NCBI GenBank assembly: GCA_002173095.1
Contig: NHBK01000008.1
Span: 310,001 to 374,000, forward strand
Length of the DNA stretch: 64,000 nt
From: Hyphomonadaceae bacterium TMED5
GTDB taxonomy: Bacteria > Pseudomonadota > Alphaproteobacteria > Caulobacterales > Hyphomonadaceae
Direction of reading: 5' to 3'
The notes under the pieces are model-generated. The model did not search any database. It saw nothing but the letters and a program-made list of their open reading frames with translations, and was not told the DNA's origin. How positions within the stretch are numbered: the first letter of the stretch is position 1; every line of letters begins with the position of its first letter. The translations under genes were made by a program, and so were the position numbers. Shown here piece by piece: positions 54,961 through 64,000 of the stretch.

Positions 54961-55612
54961 CAAGACCGCTCCTGCAGAAGCTCCGCTGGACTGCACGCTA
55001 TGCCCTCGCCTCGTGGCGTATCGCGTCGAGAACCAACAAGATGAACCCGGCTGGTTCAACGCACCCGTCCCGAGCTTTGGCGATGAAAATGCCAGACTAT
55101 TAGTTGTCGGGCTCGCGCCTGGCCGAACCGGCGCCAACAAAACCGGCCGCCCGTTCACCGGCGACTGGGCGGGCGATCTTCTCTATTCCACACTCGCCGA
55201 ATTTGGCTTTACCGATGGCGAATACGGCGCACATGCAGATGATGGCCTGAAACTGAACGGCGCTATGATCACAAACGCTGTGCGCTGCGTCCCTCCAGAG
55301 AACAAGCCTGTAGGTAAGGAGATCAATGCCTGCCGGCCTTTTCTCGTCTCACGGCTTGCAGAGCTGAAATCTGTAAAAGCGCTCGTGACACTGGGTAAAA
55401 TTTCACATGACAGTACGCTGCGCGCGCTTGGGCTGAAAGTTTCAGCTCACCCGTTTGGGCATGACGTTCATTATGAAATAGAAAGCCCGTTCGATGGTGC
55501 GCCGCTGCACATCATCTCCAGCTATCATTGCTCAAGATATAATACGAATACCGGACGGCTGACCGAGGCCATGTTCCACGACGTTTTCCGTCGCGCAAAA
55601 TCACTTCTCTGA
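54944..55612 (+). CDS. Uracil-DNA glycosylase, family 5 (UDGb-type)
   Basis: Iron-sulfur glycosylase that excises uracil, and in this family also hypoxanthine and others. Cys17 and Cys20 (CTLCPRLVAYR) and two later Cys (AVRCVPPENKP, NACRPF) form the 4Fe-4S site; the active-site loop GLAPGRTGANKTGRPFTGD is that of family 5. ATG 54944 is the working start; GTG 54917 and ATG 54923 or 54953 are alternatives. It overlaps the NYN gene and abuts the convergent smpB with no gap. Confidence 0.9.
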   Translation: MATMTNKTAPAEAPLDCTLCPRLVAYRVENQQDEPGWFNAPVPSFGDENARLLVVGLAPGRTGANKTGRPFTGDWAGDLLYSTLAEFGFTDGEYGAHADDGLKLNGAMITNAVRCVPPENKPVGKEINACRPFLVSRLAELKSVKALVTLGKISHDSTLRALGLKVSAHPFGHDVHYEIESPFDGAPLHIISSYHCSRYNTNTGRLTEAMFHDVFRRAKSLL

Positions 55613-56071
55613 TCAGCCACGCTCTTTCATGAGACGCTGTTTGTCGCGGTTCCAGTCACGCTGTTTCACAGCATGACGTTTATCGACCGTTTTGCGGCCC
55701 TTCGCGATGCCAAGCTCGAGCTTCGCAATGCCTCGATCATTGAAATAGAGTTTGAGCGGAACAGCTGTACGCCCTTCCCGCTCAATGGAGGCTGAGATTT
55801 TGGAAATCTCGCGCGCATGGACGAGCAATTTACGCTTGCGCTTTGGCTCATGGTTGAACCGGTTCGCAGCGGCATAAATCGGTATATCCGCATTGATCAG
55901 ATAGAGACCACCATCTTCGACACTCGCATAGGATTCGGCGATATTGGCTTTGCCGTTCCTAAGGCTTTTCACCTCGGAGCCGACCAGCACAATACCGGTT
56001 TCCAGCGTGTCTTCGATTTCATAATCGCGCCGCGCACGGCGGTTTTCAGCGATCAGTTTTTTAGCGGCCAT
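55613..56071 (-). CDS. smpB: SsrA-binding protein SmpB
   Basis: Brings tmRNA to stalled ribosomes. [39 protein letters not shown] (in part) and the basic C-terminal tail [20 protein letters not shown] are canonical. 152 residues from the ATG at 56071. It follows dapA by one base. The ssrA gene itself is not in the window. Confidence 0.97.
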   Translation of the reverse strand: MAAKKLIAENRRARRDYEIEDTLETGIVLVGSEVKSLRNGKANIAESYASVEDGGLYLINADIPIYAAANRFNHEPKRKRKLLVHAREISKISASIEREGRTAVPLKLYFNDRGIAKLELGIAKGRKTVDKRHAVKQRDWNRDKQRLMKERG

Positions 56072-56072
56072 C

Positions 56073-56948
56073 TCAATCCAACAATCCGGCAACCTTCATG
56101 GCCGCCTCAACTTCTGCCCGGACTGCATCTCCCGGGGTAAGAAGAGGTAGGCGAATTTCTGGCGTACACAAGCCCAGCAAGGACAACGCATATTTGGTTG
56201 GACCGGGACTTGGAGACAGGAAGAGAGCACGGTGTAGTTGATAAACCATCGCTTCCAGCTCGCGTGCTTTCGCGAAATCGCCCGCAAGGCTCGCTGCCTG
56301 AATGTCGGCCATAAGTTTAGGCGCAACGTTTGCAGTGACCGAGATACAGCCCTGACCGCCCATCGCATTATAGCCAATCGCCGACGGGTCATCGCCTGAG
56401 ACCTGAATGAAGCCGTCAGCGCACATATTCAGATGCTTTGTGACGCGCGGCAGATCGCCCGTCGCGTCTTTAATGGCGATAATGTTTGGATGTTTGGACA
56501 AAGCAGCAACCGTTTCAGGCTGGATGTCGCTCGAAGTCCTGGATGGCACGTTATAGAGGAAAAGCGGCAATTCCACATTGTTCGCAATTTCCGTGAAGTG
56601 CGCTTCCAGACCGCGTTGGTCGGGGCGGTTATAATAAGGGCACACCGTCAGCGCAGCATCTGCGCCGACTTCCTTGGCAAACGCCACGAGGCCAATGGCT
56701 TCAGCCGTCGAGTTTGACCCACAGCCTGCGATAACCGGAACATGGCCCGCAACGATTTCCACGCAACGTTTGACCACCGCGCGGTGCTCATCATGAGAGA
56801 GCGTCGCGGATTCGCCCGTTGTGCCGCATGGAACCAGCGCACCAGAGCCTGCTTCGATCTGGCGCTCAACCAATACGTCGAAGGCTTTGAAATCCACGGC
56901 GTTGTCGCGAAACGGAGTAATTAGGGCTGGGATGGAACCTTTGAACAT
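56073..56948 (-). CDS. dapA: 4-hydroxy-tetrahydrodipicolinate synthase
   Basis: Condenses pyruvate and aspartate semialdehyde in lysine and diaminopimelate synthesis. Schiff-base Lys160 ([10 protein letters not shown]), Tyr132 ([10 protein letters not shown]) and the [14 protein letters not shown] loop are in place. 291 residues from ATG 56948; longer forms to 56999 have no ribosome binding site. The gene order dapA-smpB and the divergent transglycosylase gene upstream are conserved in alphaproteobacteria. Confidence 0.97.
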   Translation of the reverse strand: MFKGSIPALITPFRDNAVDFKAFDVLVERQIEAGSGALVPCGTTGESATLSHDEHRAVVKRCVEIVAGHVPVIAGCGSNSTAEAIGLVAFAKEVGADAALTVCPYYNRPDQRGLEAHFTEIANNVELPLFLYNVPSRTSSDIQPETVAALSKHPNIIAIKDATGDLPRVTKHLNMCADGFIQVSGDDPSAIGYNAMGGQGCISVTANVAPKLMADIQAASLAGDFAKARELEAMVYQLHRALFLSPSPGPTKYALSLLGLCTPEIRLPLLTPGDAVRAEVEAAMKVAGLLD

Positions 56949-57023
56949 AAAAATCACTTCTGAATGATGAGAGCGTTGCGAGAACGCGCAGATATACATA
57001 CCATGTAGAGAAATTCCACTCCA

Positions 57024-59057
57024 ATGCAGAGCCTCTTATTTATGAAGCGTCTTATACTGCTGACCCTAGGTTTCGCCGTAACCCTTACAACGCCGATCGC
57101 ATCTGCCATTGAGGCCCCCTCAAGAAAGCCCAACCCGCCCTATGAATCCAGCGTACTGAACCGCTCGGACACAGAACGGGTGCGTCTTGGACTGGAAGCT
57201 GCACGCAGTGGGCAATGGAGCCGCGTCGATGCGTATCGCGACTCAGTGTCCGACGAGACCGCGCGTCGCCTGCTGCTTTGGCGGACGGCTGATTCCAGCC
57301 TTAGCGGTGCCGACTTTGAAACGCTCAACGATGCTCTGGAAGAACTGGCTGCATGGCCTGCCATGGCGAATATTCGTGTGCGCGCAGAAGAAGCCATCTC
57401 CGAAAGTTCACTTTCACCGGGTGAGCGCATTGAATGGCTGGAAGCTTCCGGCCCAGTCAGCGGCGAAGGCAAAATCGCATTGGCCGAAGCCTATATCGCA
57501 ATCGGACAGCCAGACCGGGCTGATGAACTCATCCGCGATGCGTGGCGCAATCACCCATTCCTCATCAGCCGTCAGCGGGAAATCGCAAACGAATACGCTG
57601 AGACACTGGACGAAGCGGACCATATCCGCCGCGCGGATTATCTGCTCTGGACCTCACAACGCAGCGCGGCGCAGGCCATGAAATCCTATCTGCCGTCTGG
57701 CTGGGATCGTTTGGTCGATGCGCGCATTGCCCTTGCGACGGGCGCAGCTGGTGTTGACGGCCTGATCAATGCCGTCCCGGACAGCCTTCAGCTCAATCCT
57801 GGTCTGCTCTATGAGCGCTCCAAATGGCGTCGCCGCCGTGGCCGTTGGGAAGATTCCCGCCCCTTGCTGCTGGATATCGACCCAACCGACCTTCCGAATG
57901 CCGCACTCCGCAATATCTGGGATGAAAAGAACCTCCATCTGCGCCGCGCCATTCGCGACGACGAATGGCAGGTTGGTTATCAGCTCGCAGCATCTCACGG
58001 CATGACCTCCGGAGGCGATTTTGCCGAAGGTGAATTCTATGCAGGCTGGATCGCGCTTCGCTATCTCGACCGCGCAGACATTGCTGTTACCCATTTTGAA
58101 ACTCTGGAAGCAGGCGTTTCAACGCCGATTAGTCTGTCCCGCGGCCAATACTGGCTCGGTGAAGCATATGCGGCGCTGGGTCAGGAACAGGATGCCTTCA
58201 GCGCGTATTCTCGCGGTGCGGAGTTTCTAACGACATTTTATGGCCAGCGGTCAGCTGAGCGGATCAACCAGACTGAAATTTCTTTGCCGCCAATCGTGAC
58301 ACCATCCGAGGCTGATATCGCTGAATTTGAAGATATGGAGCTTGTTCGTGCGCTTCGTATTCTGGCCGAAGCTGGCGAAGACTATCAGTTCCGTCGCATC
58401 TCCTATCATCTGGATGATGAGCTGACGAATGCGGCGCAGTATGAACTGCTCTTCGACCTCGCCAGCAGTTACCACCTCACCCAAGCCGGTGTGCGTGGTG
58501 CCAAAGGCGGCCTGTCACAGGACATCGTACCGACACGTGCAGCCTATCCACTGTTTCCATTCGAACTGCCAGGCAGCGCATCGCAATCTGCAGAACCTGC
58601 ACTGGTCATCGCGCTTTCGCGTCAGGAGAGCGAACTGAACACGCGCGCGATTTCCAGCGCTCGCGCTTATGGCCTGATGCAAATGCTCAACTCAACTGCG
58701 CGCAGTCAGGCACGCCGCGAAGGTGTATCCTATCGTCAGTCCTGGCTGCTGGATGACCCGCAATACAATGTGACGCTCGGGCGTGCCCATTTGAGCGATC
58801 TGATCGACCAGTTTGACGGCTCATACATTATGGCGATTGCAGCTTACAATGCCGGTGCCTCCCGCCCGACACGATGGATGAGCGAATATGGCGATCCACG
58901 CCGCGGTGAAATCGACCCGATCGACTTCATCGAATCCATCCCATTCTCTGAAACCCGCAACTATGTGCAGCGCGTTCTGGAGAACACACAGGTCTATCGC
59001 TACCGACTGGCAAACGAGCCAACGAACATCGGACTTACTGACGATCTAAACCGCTGA
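57024..59057 (+). CDS. Soluble-type lytic murein transglycosylase
   Basis: Periplasmic peptidoglycan-cleaving enzyme of the Slt70 kind. A signal peptide (LILLTLGFAVTLTTPIASA) is followed by a long alpha-solenoid superhelix (residues about 40-480) and a C-terminal SLT domain with the catalytic Glu in ALSRQESELNTRA, then SARAYGLMQMLNSTAR and AIAAYNAGASRP. 677 residues. ATG 57042 is an alternative start at the signal peptide. The 3' end overlaps the convergent PLP dehydratase gene by 12 bases. Confidence 0.95.
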   Translation: MQSLLFMKRLILLTLGFAVTLTTPIASAIEAPSRKPNPPYESSVLNRSDTERVRLGLEAARSGQWSRVDAYRDSVSDETARRLLLWRTADSSLSGADFETLNDALEELAAWPAMANIRVRAEEAISESSLSPGERIEWLEASGPVSGEGKIALAEAYIAIGQPDRADELIRDAWRNHPFLISRQREIANEYAETLDEADHIRRADYLLWTSQRSAAQAMKSYLPSGWDRLVDARIALATGAAGVDGLINAVPDSLQLNPGLLYERSKWRRRRGRWEDSRPLLLDIDPTDLPNAALRNIWDEKNLHLRRAIRDDEWQVGYQLAASHGMTSGGDFAEGEFYAGWIALRYLDRADIAVTHFETLEAGVSTPISLSRGQYWLGEAYAALGQEQDAFSAYSRGAEFLTTFYGQRSAERINQTEISLPPIVTPSEADIAEFEDMELVRALRILAEAGEDYQFRRISYHLDDELTNAAQYELLFDLASSYHLTQAGVRGAKGGLSQDIVPTRAAYPLFPFELPGSASQSAEPALVIALSRQESELNTRAISSARAYGLMQMLNSTARSQARREGVSYRQSWLLDDPQYNVTLGRAHLSDLIDQFDGSYIMAIAAYNAGASRPTRWMSEYGDPRRGEIDPIDFIESIPFSETRNYVQRVLENTQVYRYRLANEPTNIGLTDDLNR

Positions 59058-60038
59058 TGCGAGAATATCGGCCATCATCTGAGGATCGATATTTCCGCCC
59101 GTCAGAACAATGATGACGGGCTCATCCGGAACCAGATCAACCTTACCGGCCAGCAGAGCCGCAAGCGACACACAGCCGCCCGGCTCTGCGACAACTTTCA
59201 AATGCTTGAATGCGAAGCGAACGGCTTCGCGCGCCTCCTCATCAGTCACCAGTGCTATAGCGCTGAGATGATGTTTATTGACTGCAAAAGTCAGCTCACC
59301 CGGGCTGGGTGACATCAATGCATCGCAAATGGACGTCGCGTCAGCAGGATTGGTTTCACGTTCACCGGTCATCAGAGACCGCGCATGATCATCAGCCGCT
59401 TGCGGCTCAACCCCGACAATCCGGGTTTCTGGCCATTTATCGTGTGCAGCGAGGGAAACACCTGAAATCAGGCCGCCGCCACCAACGCCGCAGATAAGCG
59501 CCTGAGGCGGTGTCTCCAGCGGAAATTGCTGCGTGATTTCAATGCCGCAACTGCCCTGCCCGGACATCACGTAGAAATCATCATAAGATGGAACAACAAC
59601 GCATCCGCGTTTTTCCGCAATGTCTCTGGCAATCTCTTCGCGGCTTTCTTTGAACCGGTCGTAGAACACGATTTCAGCGCCATCGCGTTGCACGCCTTCC
59701 ACTTTTACCTTTGGGGCGTCAGACGGCATGACAATAATGGCTGGAATGGACAGCAGTTTCGCAGCTCGGGCCACGCCCTGCGCATGATTTCCGGAAGAAA
59801 AAGCAACAACGCCGCGCGCTTTCTCCTCATCCGTAAAACGACTGATCCGGTTATAGGCACCACGCATCTTGAAGCTGCCCGTCAGCTGCAATGGCTCTGC
59901 CTTCACATAGACCGGCGCAGCAATGCGCTTATCCAGTTCGTCATTGCGCAATAAAGGTGTACGCACCACGACATCTCTGAGACGTTCATAAGCGTCTTTA
60001 ACGTCGGCGACGGTGGGAATTACACTTCCGGCTGACAT
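59046..60038 (-). CDS. Threonine/serine dehydratase family PLP enzyme
   Basis: Fold-type II PLP enzyme; could be a catabolic threonine dehydratase or a serine racemase/dehydratase. The Schiff-base Lys57 is in LTGSFKMRGAYN and the PLP-phosphate loop is GVGGGGLISG. At 330 residues it lacks the ACT regulatory domain of biosynthetic IlvA. Start chosen at 60038, seven bases after AGGAG; a longer form to 60074 lacks such a site. It overlaps the end of the lipoprotein gene by 19 bases and comes last in the run from the T2SS genes. Confidence 0.9.
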   Translation of the reverse strand: MSAGSVIPTVADVKDAYERLRDVVVRTPLLRNDELDKRIAAPVYVKAEPLQLTGSFKMRGAYNRISRFTDEEKARGVVAFSSGNHAQGVARAAKLLSIPAIIVMPSDAPKVKVEGVQRDGAEIVFYDRFKESREEIARDIAEKRGCVVVPSYDDFYVMSGQGSCGIEITQQFPLETPPQALICGVGGGGLISGVSLAAHDKWPETRIVGVEPQAADDHARSLMTGERETNPADATSICDALMSPSPGELTFAVNKHHLSAIALVTDEEAREAVRFAFKHLKVVAEPGGCVSLAALLAGKVDLVPDEPVIIVLTGGNIDPQMMADILASAV

Positions 60039-60529
60039 GCGGTTACTCCTGCTACGGGGATCATGGTGCGCCACCCTTCAGCGTCGATAATGGTGAGGCT
60101 GGCTTCAGGAATGCGTTGACCACCGACCAGCATCTCGCCCGGCGTCATGCGTAGCTCTGCTGAACGGCCATCAGGCAGGCTGAAATCCTGTTCGGAGAGT
60201 TGCTGACCAAAAATCTGGCCACCTACGGCAATTCGGCTCAGCTCATGGGTCTGCCCTGCATGCCAGAATTTGGCCTGCTCAGTCCCCGCTTTAGAGAAGA
60301 AAACAAATTCCGGTTGTTCGCGGCGTGTCCAGAGAAACAGGCCGCATTCGCCGACAGCAAGTGTCTGCGGGGCCAGTCCTGCACGCGGCGCTTGCGCACG
60401 GGCGATCGCGGGCGGCACATTTGGGCCAGGTGGCGCCTCAGCAGACGTTTGTGCGTTCGTGGTCGTGGAGCTACACGCCATCAGCATCAGGCTGAAGACC
60501 GACACAATAGTCACGTTTCTGACAGTCAT
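60020..60529 (-). CDS. Lipoprotein of unknown function
   Basis: A 169-residue protein with a lipoprotein signal: hydrophobic SVFSLMLMACSS with the lipobox LMAC, lipidated Cys at about position 19. The rest is periplasmic, with GECGLFLWTRREQPEFVFFSK and QDFSLPDGRSAELRMTPGEML segments and a third Cys near the C-terminus, possibly disulfide-bonded. I do not recognise the family. It starts 18 bases after the gspN stop, so it may be a further member of the type II secretion operon. Confidence 0.7.
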   Translation of the reverse strand: MTVRNVTIVSVFSLMLMACSSTTTNAQTSAEAPPGPNVPPAIARAQAPRAGLAPQTLAVGECGLFLWTRREQPEFVFFSKAGTEQAKFWHAGQTHELSRIAVGGQIFGQQLSEQDFSLPDGRSAELRMTPGEMLVGGQRIPEASLTIIDAEGWRTMIPVAGVTACQPEV

Positions 60530-60546
60530 GGCTGCCGCCCCCTCTC

Positions 60547-61290
60547 TTACGAAATTTCGTACCTGTAGGTAAAACCGTTCGCGCCATCAGACACAAAGCC
60601 CAGCACCGTCAATGCATCACCGGTTTCCCGCTGAAGCGTTTCCACATCGGCCGTAAAAACACCCGTCGCATCGAGGCCAATATCCAGTCGCATCGCGACC
60701 TGTTCACCAACCGCATTCTGGCCATTCAATTCCAGAACAATCTGACCGTTCTCGCATCGTACTGGTCCCGTCACTTCCGGCCCCGTCCAGCGATATGTTG
60801 TCTGCAATCTCGAAAGAAGGTCCGTCCAGACCGTACCCTCGGCACTCAGGCACTCGCCATTCCTGATTTCCATGGAATTGAGCACGAGCGTGAACCGTCC
60901 ATTCAGTTCGCGGATTTCATCCTGCAAATTCGCGAGATCCTGCGTTGTGCCTTCAATGCGTACATTCGAGACCCGCATTGTCCCGCCGAGGCCGAAAGAC
61001 GCGCTCGCTTGTCCGCTCAGGCCTGAGCCCGTCAGCTGGAGCTCGTTAGCCAAACGTCCGGCAAACAGCGATGCCCAATGCGTTTTGAAGGTCAGCGTTC
61101 CAATCGGCTGGATGCCGTAATACATGCGGCTCGCACTGCCATTCCAGACAGTTCCACTCGCATTCAGATAGGTGATTGCCGCATCGCGCGCCCGGACCTG
61201 ATCGAGCACAAAGCGCGAAGGCATTGTTGCCAGAGACGCAAACACGGCGACAAGCAGCGTCAGGCCGCCAAAAATCATCCATCGCTTCAT
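60547..61290 (-). CDS. gspN: Type II secretion system protein GspN
   Basis: Accessory inner-membrane protein, 247 residues, with an N-terminal helix (MIFGGLTLLVAVFASLATMP) and a periplasmic beta-rich body (TYLNASGTVWNGSASRMYYG is the typical GspN opening). Two Cys (ECLS and VRCENG) are conserved in the family. Overlaps gspM by four bases. GspN is present in only some T2SS operons; here it closes the J-K-L-M-N series. Confidence 0.87.
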   Translation of the reverse strand: MKRWMIFGGLTLLVAVFASLATMPSRFVLDQVRARDAAITYLNASGTVWNGSASRMYYGIQPIGTLTFKTHWASLFAGRLANELQLTGSGLSGQASASFGLGGTMRVSNVRIEGTTQDLANLQDEIRELNGRFTLVLNSMEIRNGECLSAEGTVWTDLLSRLQTTYRWTGPEVTGPVRCENGQIVLELNGQNAVGEQVAMRLDIGLDATGVFTADVETLQRETGDALTVLGFVSDGANGFTYRYEIS

Positions 61291-61772
61291 TGGCCAGCCT
61301 CCCGGCCAAGCTGAACACTGCCACGCAGAGATGGTTGATCATCCCGTTTACGCAGTTCAGTGCGCGATACGCGAACGCCCTGCTCCATCTCCAGATTGGT
61401 CAGCCATGACATCAGCACCTGCGGATTGGCCTGATCGAACCAGACCGTCAATTGCTGCGTCCCCGATGGCTGAAGCCGCACAATCTGCAATCCGTTTGCC
61501 GCTGCCGTACGGCTGAGCAAAAGCTCCAGACTTTCCGCAGACGTCGCTGTCATAGGACGTTCCGGCAGGTCTATTCTTTGCAGAAGCGCCAGGCCTTCAA
61601 AAACCTGCTGCGCCTCTAGCGACATACGCTGAAATTCACGTTCAGCGCGGGCTTTGCTCTGCACCAGCGGCAGATAGACCAGCGCATATATCCCGATGAG
61701 CAGAGACAGCCCACCAGCGATATAGATCATGCCGCGCTCACGCCCCGTCAGGCCAGACCACCACTCCTTCAT
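61287..61772 (-). CDS. gspM: Type II secretion system protein GspM
   Basis: Bitopic inner-membrane subunit of the secretion platform, 161 residues. WWSGLTGRERGMIYIAGGL leads into one membrane helix, then a coiled-coil (KARAEREFQRMSLEAQQVF) and a ferredoxin-like periplasmic domain. Overlaps gspL and gspN by four bases each. Confidence 0.87.
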   Translation of the reverse strand: MKEWWSGLTGRERGMIYIAGGLSLLIGIYALVYLPLVQSKARAEREFQRMSLEAQQVFEGLALLQRIDLPERPMTATSAESLELLLSRTAAANGLQIVRLQPSGTQQLTVWFDQANPQVLMSWLTNLEMEQGVRVSRTELRKRDDQPSLRGSVQLGREAGQ

Positions 61773-62959
61773 GACCGGCCTCCAATGCTGGCTTCGCCGA
61801 TAATCAGGCCGCTTTCCTGTCGCGCACCGCCCAGCTGCAGATTAATGCCGCGAGCAGAAAATATCTGAACCAGCTCATCGCGATCCTGATAGCTCGAAAA
61901 GAGCAATGTTGCCGTGAGTTGCCCGTTCTGACCGTCATATGAAAGGCCCTGAACTGAAACGCCTTCCACTTCTTCAAGGCCCTCATAGAAAGCCGAGCTT
62001 AACTGAATGAAAGTCGGGCCGGTCAGAGTATTTGTCTGCCCATTCAGGCGCTGTGAAACTTCGCGCACCGGATCAACGACACGCCCTTGCGACGGGAAAG
62101 ACCGTGCATACGCATCTACCATATCGTCATAGAGCGCATCCGATGCACGGTTCAGGCCCATTGTGCTGAAACCGAGACTGATAAACCAGACAAGACAGGC
62201 CGCAGCGGCAAGGCCCATACTGATGCCCCAGCCGCGCACATTGAAAGCCGCGCTTGAGCGGCGAGCAAATTCACCCTGACGTAAATCCAGCCCCTTGCCG
62301 GACAGCAAAGGCCCCGCAAGCAAGCCGTCGAACGAGACTGTTGTCTCGTCAATTGTGCTTGTTTCGGAGAGCGCTATTGATGAGAGCACGGGCGACGCGC
62401 CTTCAATCCGGCGCACGTCTGTCAGCTCCATCTGTTGGGCGAGCGCCGGAACGATATCTGTTGCAAGCGCCGGGTCCACTTCAAAAGCAGTATGCCCTGC
62501 CGCCAGAACGACATGTCCGTCACCATCATAAAGGAATGGCGAAACATCAGCGAACAGGCTGGTCACCGGAATGAACTCGACCTTCTCACGCAGCATGTCC
62601 GGCAAAGAATCGCCCAGTTCCATCCAGACAGGCATGTGTGCGCGATCCACGACAGCGACACGACGAGCCGTGGATTTATCTCCACTGCGATCTGCAATCG
62701 CAATGTGAAGGGCAGAAACCGACTGACTGAGATCATCTTCCAATTGGAAGAGCGCGGCTGTTCGCAGGTCCGACATAGACCGTGTGCTGGCGGTAATTTC
62801 TGCCAGAAACACATCCATGCCTGGCACGATCAGCGCGACACGGTCCGCTCTGACGCGGTCGAGTTCAGACAACTCCAACTGCTCAATATCGTGAGCAGAA
62901 TGCGCCAGATACCAGTCCGGCTGCGCGTCCGCCTTCAGGAGCGCGAATAAAACACTCAT
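61769..62959 (-). CDS. gspL: Type II secretion system protein GspL
   Basis: Inner-membrane subunit that links the GspE ATPase to the pseudopilus machinery. About 235 cytoplasmic residues with an actin-like fold, one membrane helix (GISMGLAAAACLVWFISLG) and a periplasmic ferredoxin-like domain with the SQRLNGQTNTLTGPTFIQL segment. 396 residues. Overlaps gspK by four bases. Confidence 0.88.
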   Translation of the reverse strand: MSVLFALLKADAQPDWYLAHSAHDIEQLELSELDRVRADRVALIVPGMDVFLAEITASTRSMSDLRTAALFQLEDDLSQSVSALHIAIADRSGDKSTARRVAVVDRAHMPVWMELGDSLPDMLREKVEFIPVTSLFADVSPFLYDGDGHVVLAAGHTAFEVDPALATDIVPALAQQMELTDVRRIEGASPVLSSIALSETSTIDETTVSFDGLLAGPLLSGKGLDLRQGEFARRSSAAFNVRGWGISMGLAAAACLVWFISLGFSTMGLNRASDALYDDMVDAYARSFPSQGRVVDPVREVSQRLNGQTNTLTGPTFIQLSSAFYEGLEEVEGVSVQGLSYDGQNGQLTATLLFSSYQDRDELVQIFSARGINLQLGGARQESGLIIGEASIGGRS

Positions 62960-63957
62960 TCATCTACTCCAAGACGTCTGCGAATAAAGCGGACATTGCC
63001 TGTCGTGTCCGTCACAAAGATCGCCTCATAACTCGCCACGGTTTCCTGATAGACCACTTCACCAACAAGACGAAAGTGGTTTGAGGCGACACTCAGAAGA
63101 GTTTCATGTCGAAAATCCTCATGAATGGCCGCAAGGTTCGGATTTGAGAGGAAACTTGCAACATCCGGATGCTCTGTCAGCCCCTGAGCCTGCATAATTC
63201 CAACCATGGATTCACTCGCAATCTGACCGGAGAACACCGCATACATGAGCGGTGCGTGGTTCTGATCCATCGTATTCACGTTAAAAATGCCAATCTCCTC
63301 ATTCGGGAAGGCACAAACATAGGGGGCGATCACGCTATAGATTTCCGGCGTATAACCTCGCACATCCAATAATTCCTCGGGCGTCACCATCGGCCCGTTT
63401 GCTGCACCGCGCGGGCGAGAGAGACTGGCATAATATCCAGATTCTGCCCCGTAAGCGCGCTGAGTGGAGTCCGTATCCACCCAGTCGGCAGCCGTCGACA
63501 TGAGCTGGTTGGCCTGATTGACGGGATAGCCAAGCGCTTCAAGAAGGTCAGTGTAAAAGTCCTGAGGACTGACCAATAGCTCAGTATCCTCCTCCTCAGC
63601 CACCGCCAGACTGTTGAGGTTGAAACAGTTGGAATGGTCTTCCACGCGAGCGAGCAGCGTGCCGCCTTCGACCGGGAAAATGACCTGCTGGTTCAACCCG
63701 GGAGAAAAGCGTGTGATCTCGCCATCAGTCAGCTCTATCAGCTGACTGATCTTCACGGCAGCGAGCGCTTCTGCACCGCGGATGAACCAGCCAATCTGGT
63801 TACGTGATGAAGACACTGTGCTGACCTGAACGGAGCGTGTGACCGTCTGCAGAATGCTGACACTGATCACCGACAAGGTCGCTACGAGCAACAGCACGAC
63901 CAGCAAAGCTGCGCCGGCATCGTCCCGAAGGGTCTGTCGAAGCGTTTTACGGGCCAT
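62956..63957 (-). CDS. gspK: Type II secretion system minor pseudopilin GspK
   Basis: Large pseudopilin that caps the pseudopilus tip. The prepilin signature is DDAGAALLVVLLLVATLSV: a short charged leader ending in Gly, then the hydrophobic helix, without the Glu5 that other pseudopilins have, which is a GspK trait. The large inserted domain shows FNLNSLAV and NVNTMD, as expected. ATG 63957 (333 residues); a GTG one codon upstream also exists. TGATG overlap with gspJ. Confidence 0.9.
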   Translation of the reverse strand: MARKTLRQTLRDDAGAALLVVLLLVATLSVISVSILQTVTRSVQVSTVSSSRNQIGWFIRGAEALAAVKISQLIELTDGEITRFSPGLNQQVIFPVEGGTLLARVEDHSNCFNLNSLAVAEEEDTELLVSPQDFYTDLLEALGYPVNQANQLMSTAADWVDTDSTQRAYGAESGYYASLSRPRGAANGPMVTPEELLDVRGYTPEIYSVIAPYVCAFPNEEIGIFNVNTMDQNHAPLMYAVFSGQIASESMVGIMQAQGLTEHPDVASFLSNPNLAAIHEDFRHETLLSVASNHFRLVGEVVYQETVASYEAIFVTDTTGNVRFIRRRLGVDE

Positions 63958-64000
63958 CACGTCAATGCTCCCGTTGGCGTAAGGAACAACCAGGAGAGAA
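63957..64000 (-). CDS. gspJ: Type II secretion minor pseudopilin GspJ, 3' end only
   Basis: The last 13 codons of a gene entering from the right edge on the minus strand (LSWLFLTPTGALT, stop TGA overlapping the gspK ATG). The Trp-rich, hydrophobic end and the position immediately before gspK suggest GspJ. The call rests mainly on gene order, since nothing more is visible. Confidence 0.5.
   Translation of the reverse strand, partial: LSWLFLTPTGALT

Overview
The window looks like chromosomal DNA of an alphaproteobacterium, most likely of the Caulobacterales/Hyphomonadaceae type. The reasons are the block rnr - NUDIX - rpmG - (opposite strand) divK-pleD, the dimorphic-lifestyle regulators DivK and PleD with a perfect TTAA-N7-TTAA (CtrA-type) site elsewhere, the rpoZ-rsh-pyrE-pdxJ-acpS-rnc-era-recO run, a phasin, Bpt/ClpS/ClpA N-degron components and a gspJKLMN type II secretion operon. 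No rRNA, tRNA, CRISPR array, transposase or phage gene was found. Almost everything is ordinary, densely packed housekeeping sequence; taxonomy is an inference from gene content.

Layout. 1-9 kb: 3' part of RNase R, a NUDIX hydrolase, L33, the divK-pleD cell-cycle pair, DinB, then a tight run RidA / glycerophosphodiesterase / FemAB-like GNAT / HIT. 9.1-9.33 kb holds a short structured transcript with an exceptionally long Shine-Dalgarno match and a 26-codon ORF. 9.3-18.3 kb: S41 peptidase, clpS-clpA, DUF1499, phasin with likely PhaR-type operators, a D-alanyl-D-alanine carboxypeptidase, and an 800-codon protein that carries the C-terminal domain of B12-dependent ribonucleotide reductase but not its recognisable catalytic core. 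18.4-30.6 kb: LdtR-like MarR regulator (CtrA site upstream), 3-hydroxyisobutyryl-CoA hydrolase, HemB, acetyltransferases, AcuI, an HxlR/QorB divergent pair, MotB, an SLC13-type permease and Bpt.

30.6-36.1 kb is a catabolic unit: TakP-like TRAP transporter (dctPQM), a cupin with a 3-His site, and a succinate-semialdehyde-type dehydrogenase. 36.1-48 kb is the most individual stretch: LemA, an ArsR/SRPBCC pair with an operator over the arsR start codon, a 1057-residue secreted protein built of three tandem units, ParC, imperfect tandem intergenic repeats, an AT-rich two-gene unit (membrane protein plus a coupled 56-residue acidic protein), an unrecognised 271-residue protein, a Tat-exported FAD oxidoreductase and RecO.

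48-64 kb: the conserved era-rnc-acpS-pdxJ-pyrE-rsh-rpoZ run on the minus strand (without lepB), NYN and UDG genes, smpB-dapA, a lytic transglycosylase, a PLP dehydratase, a lipoprotein and the gspJ'KLMN operon, truncated by the window end. The most unusual items are the ribonucleotide-reductase-derived protein (15854-18253), the 16S-complementary small transcript (about 9157-9327), the triple-repeat secreted protein (37965-41138) and the 43.5-44.8 kb accessory patch.
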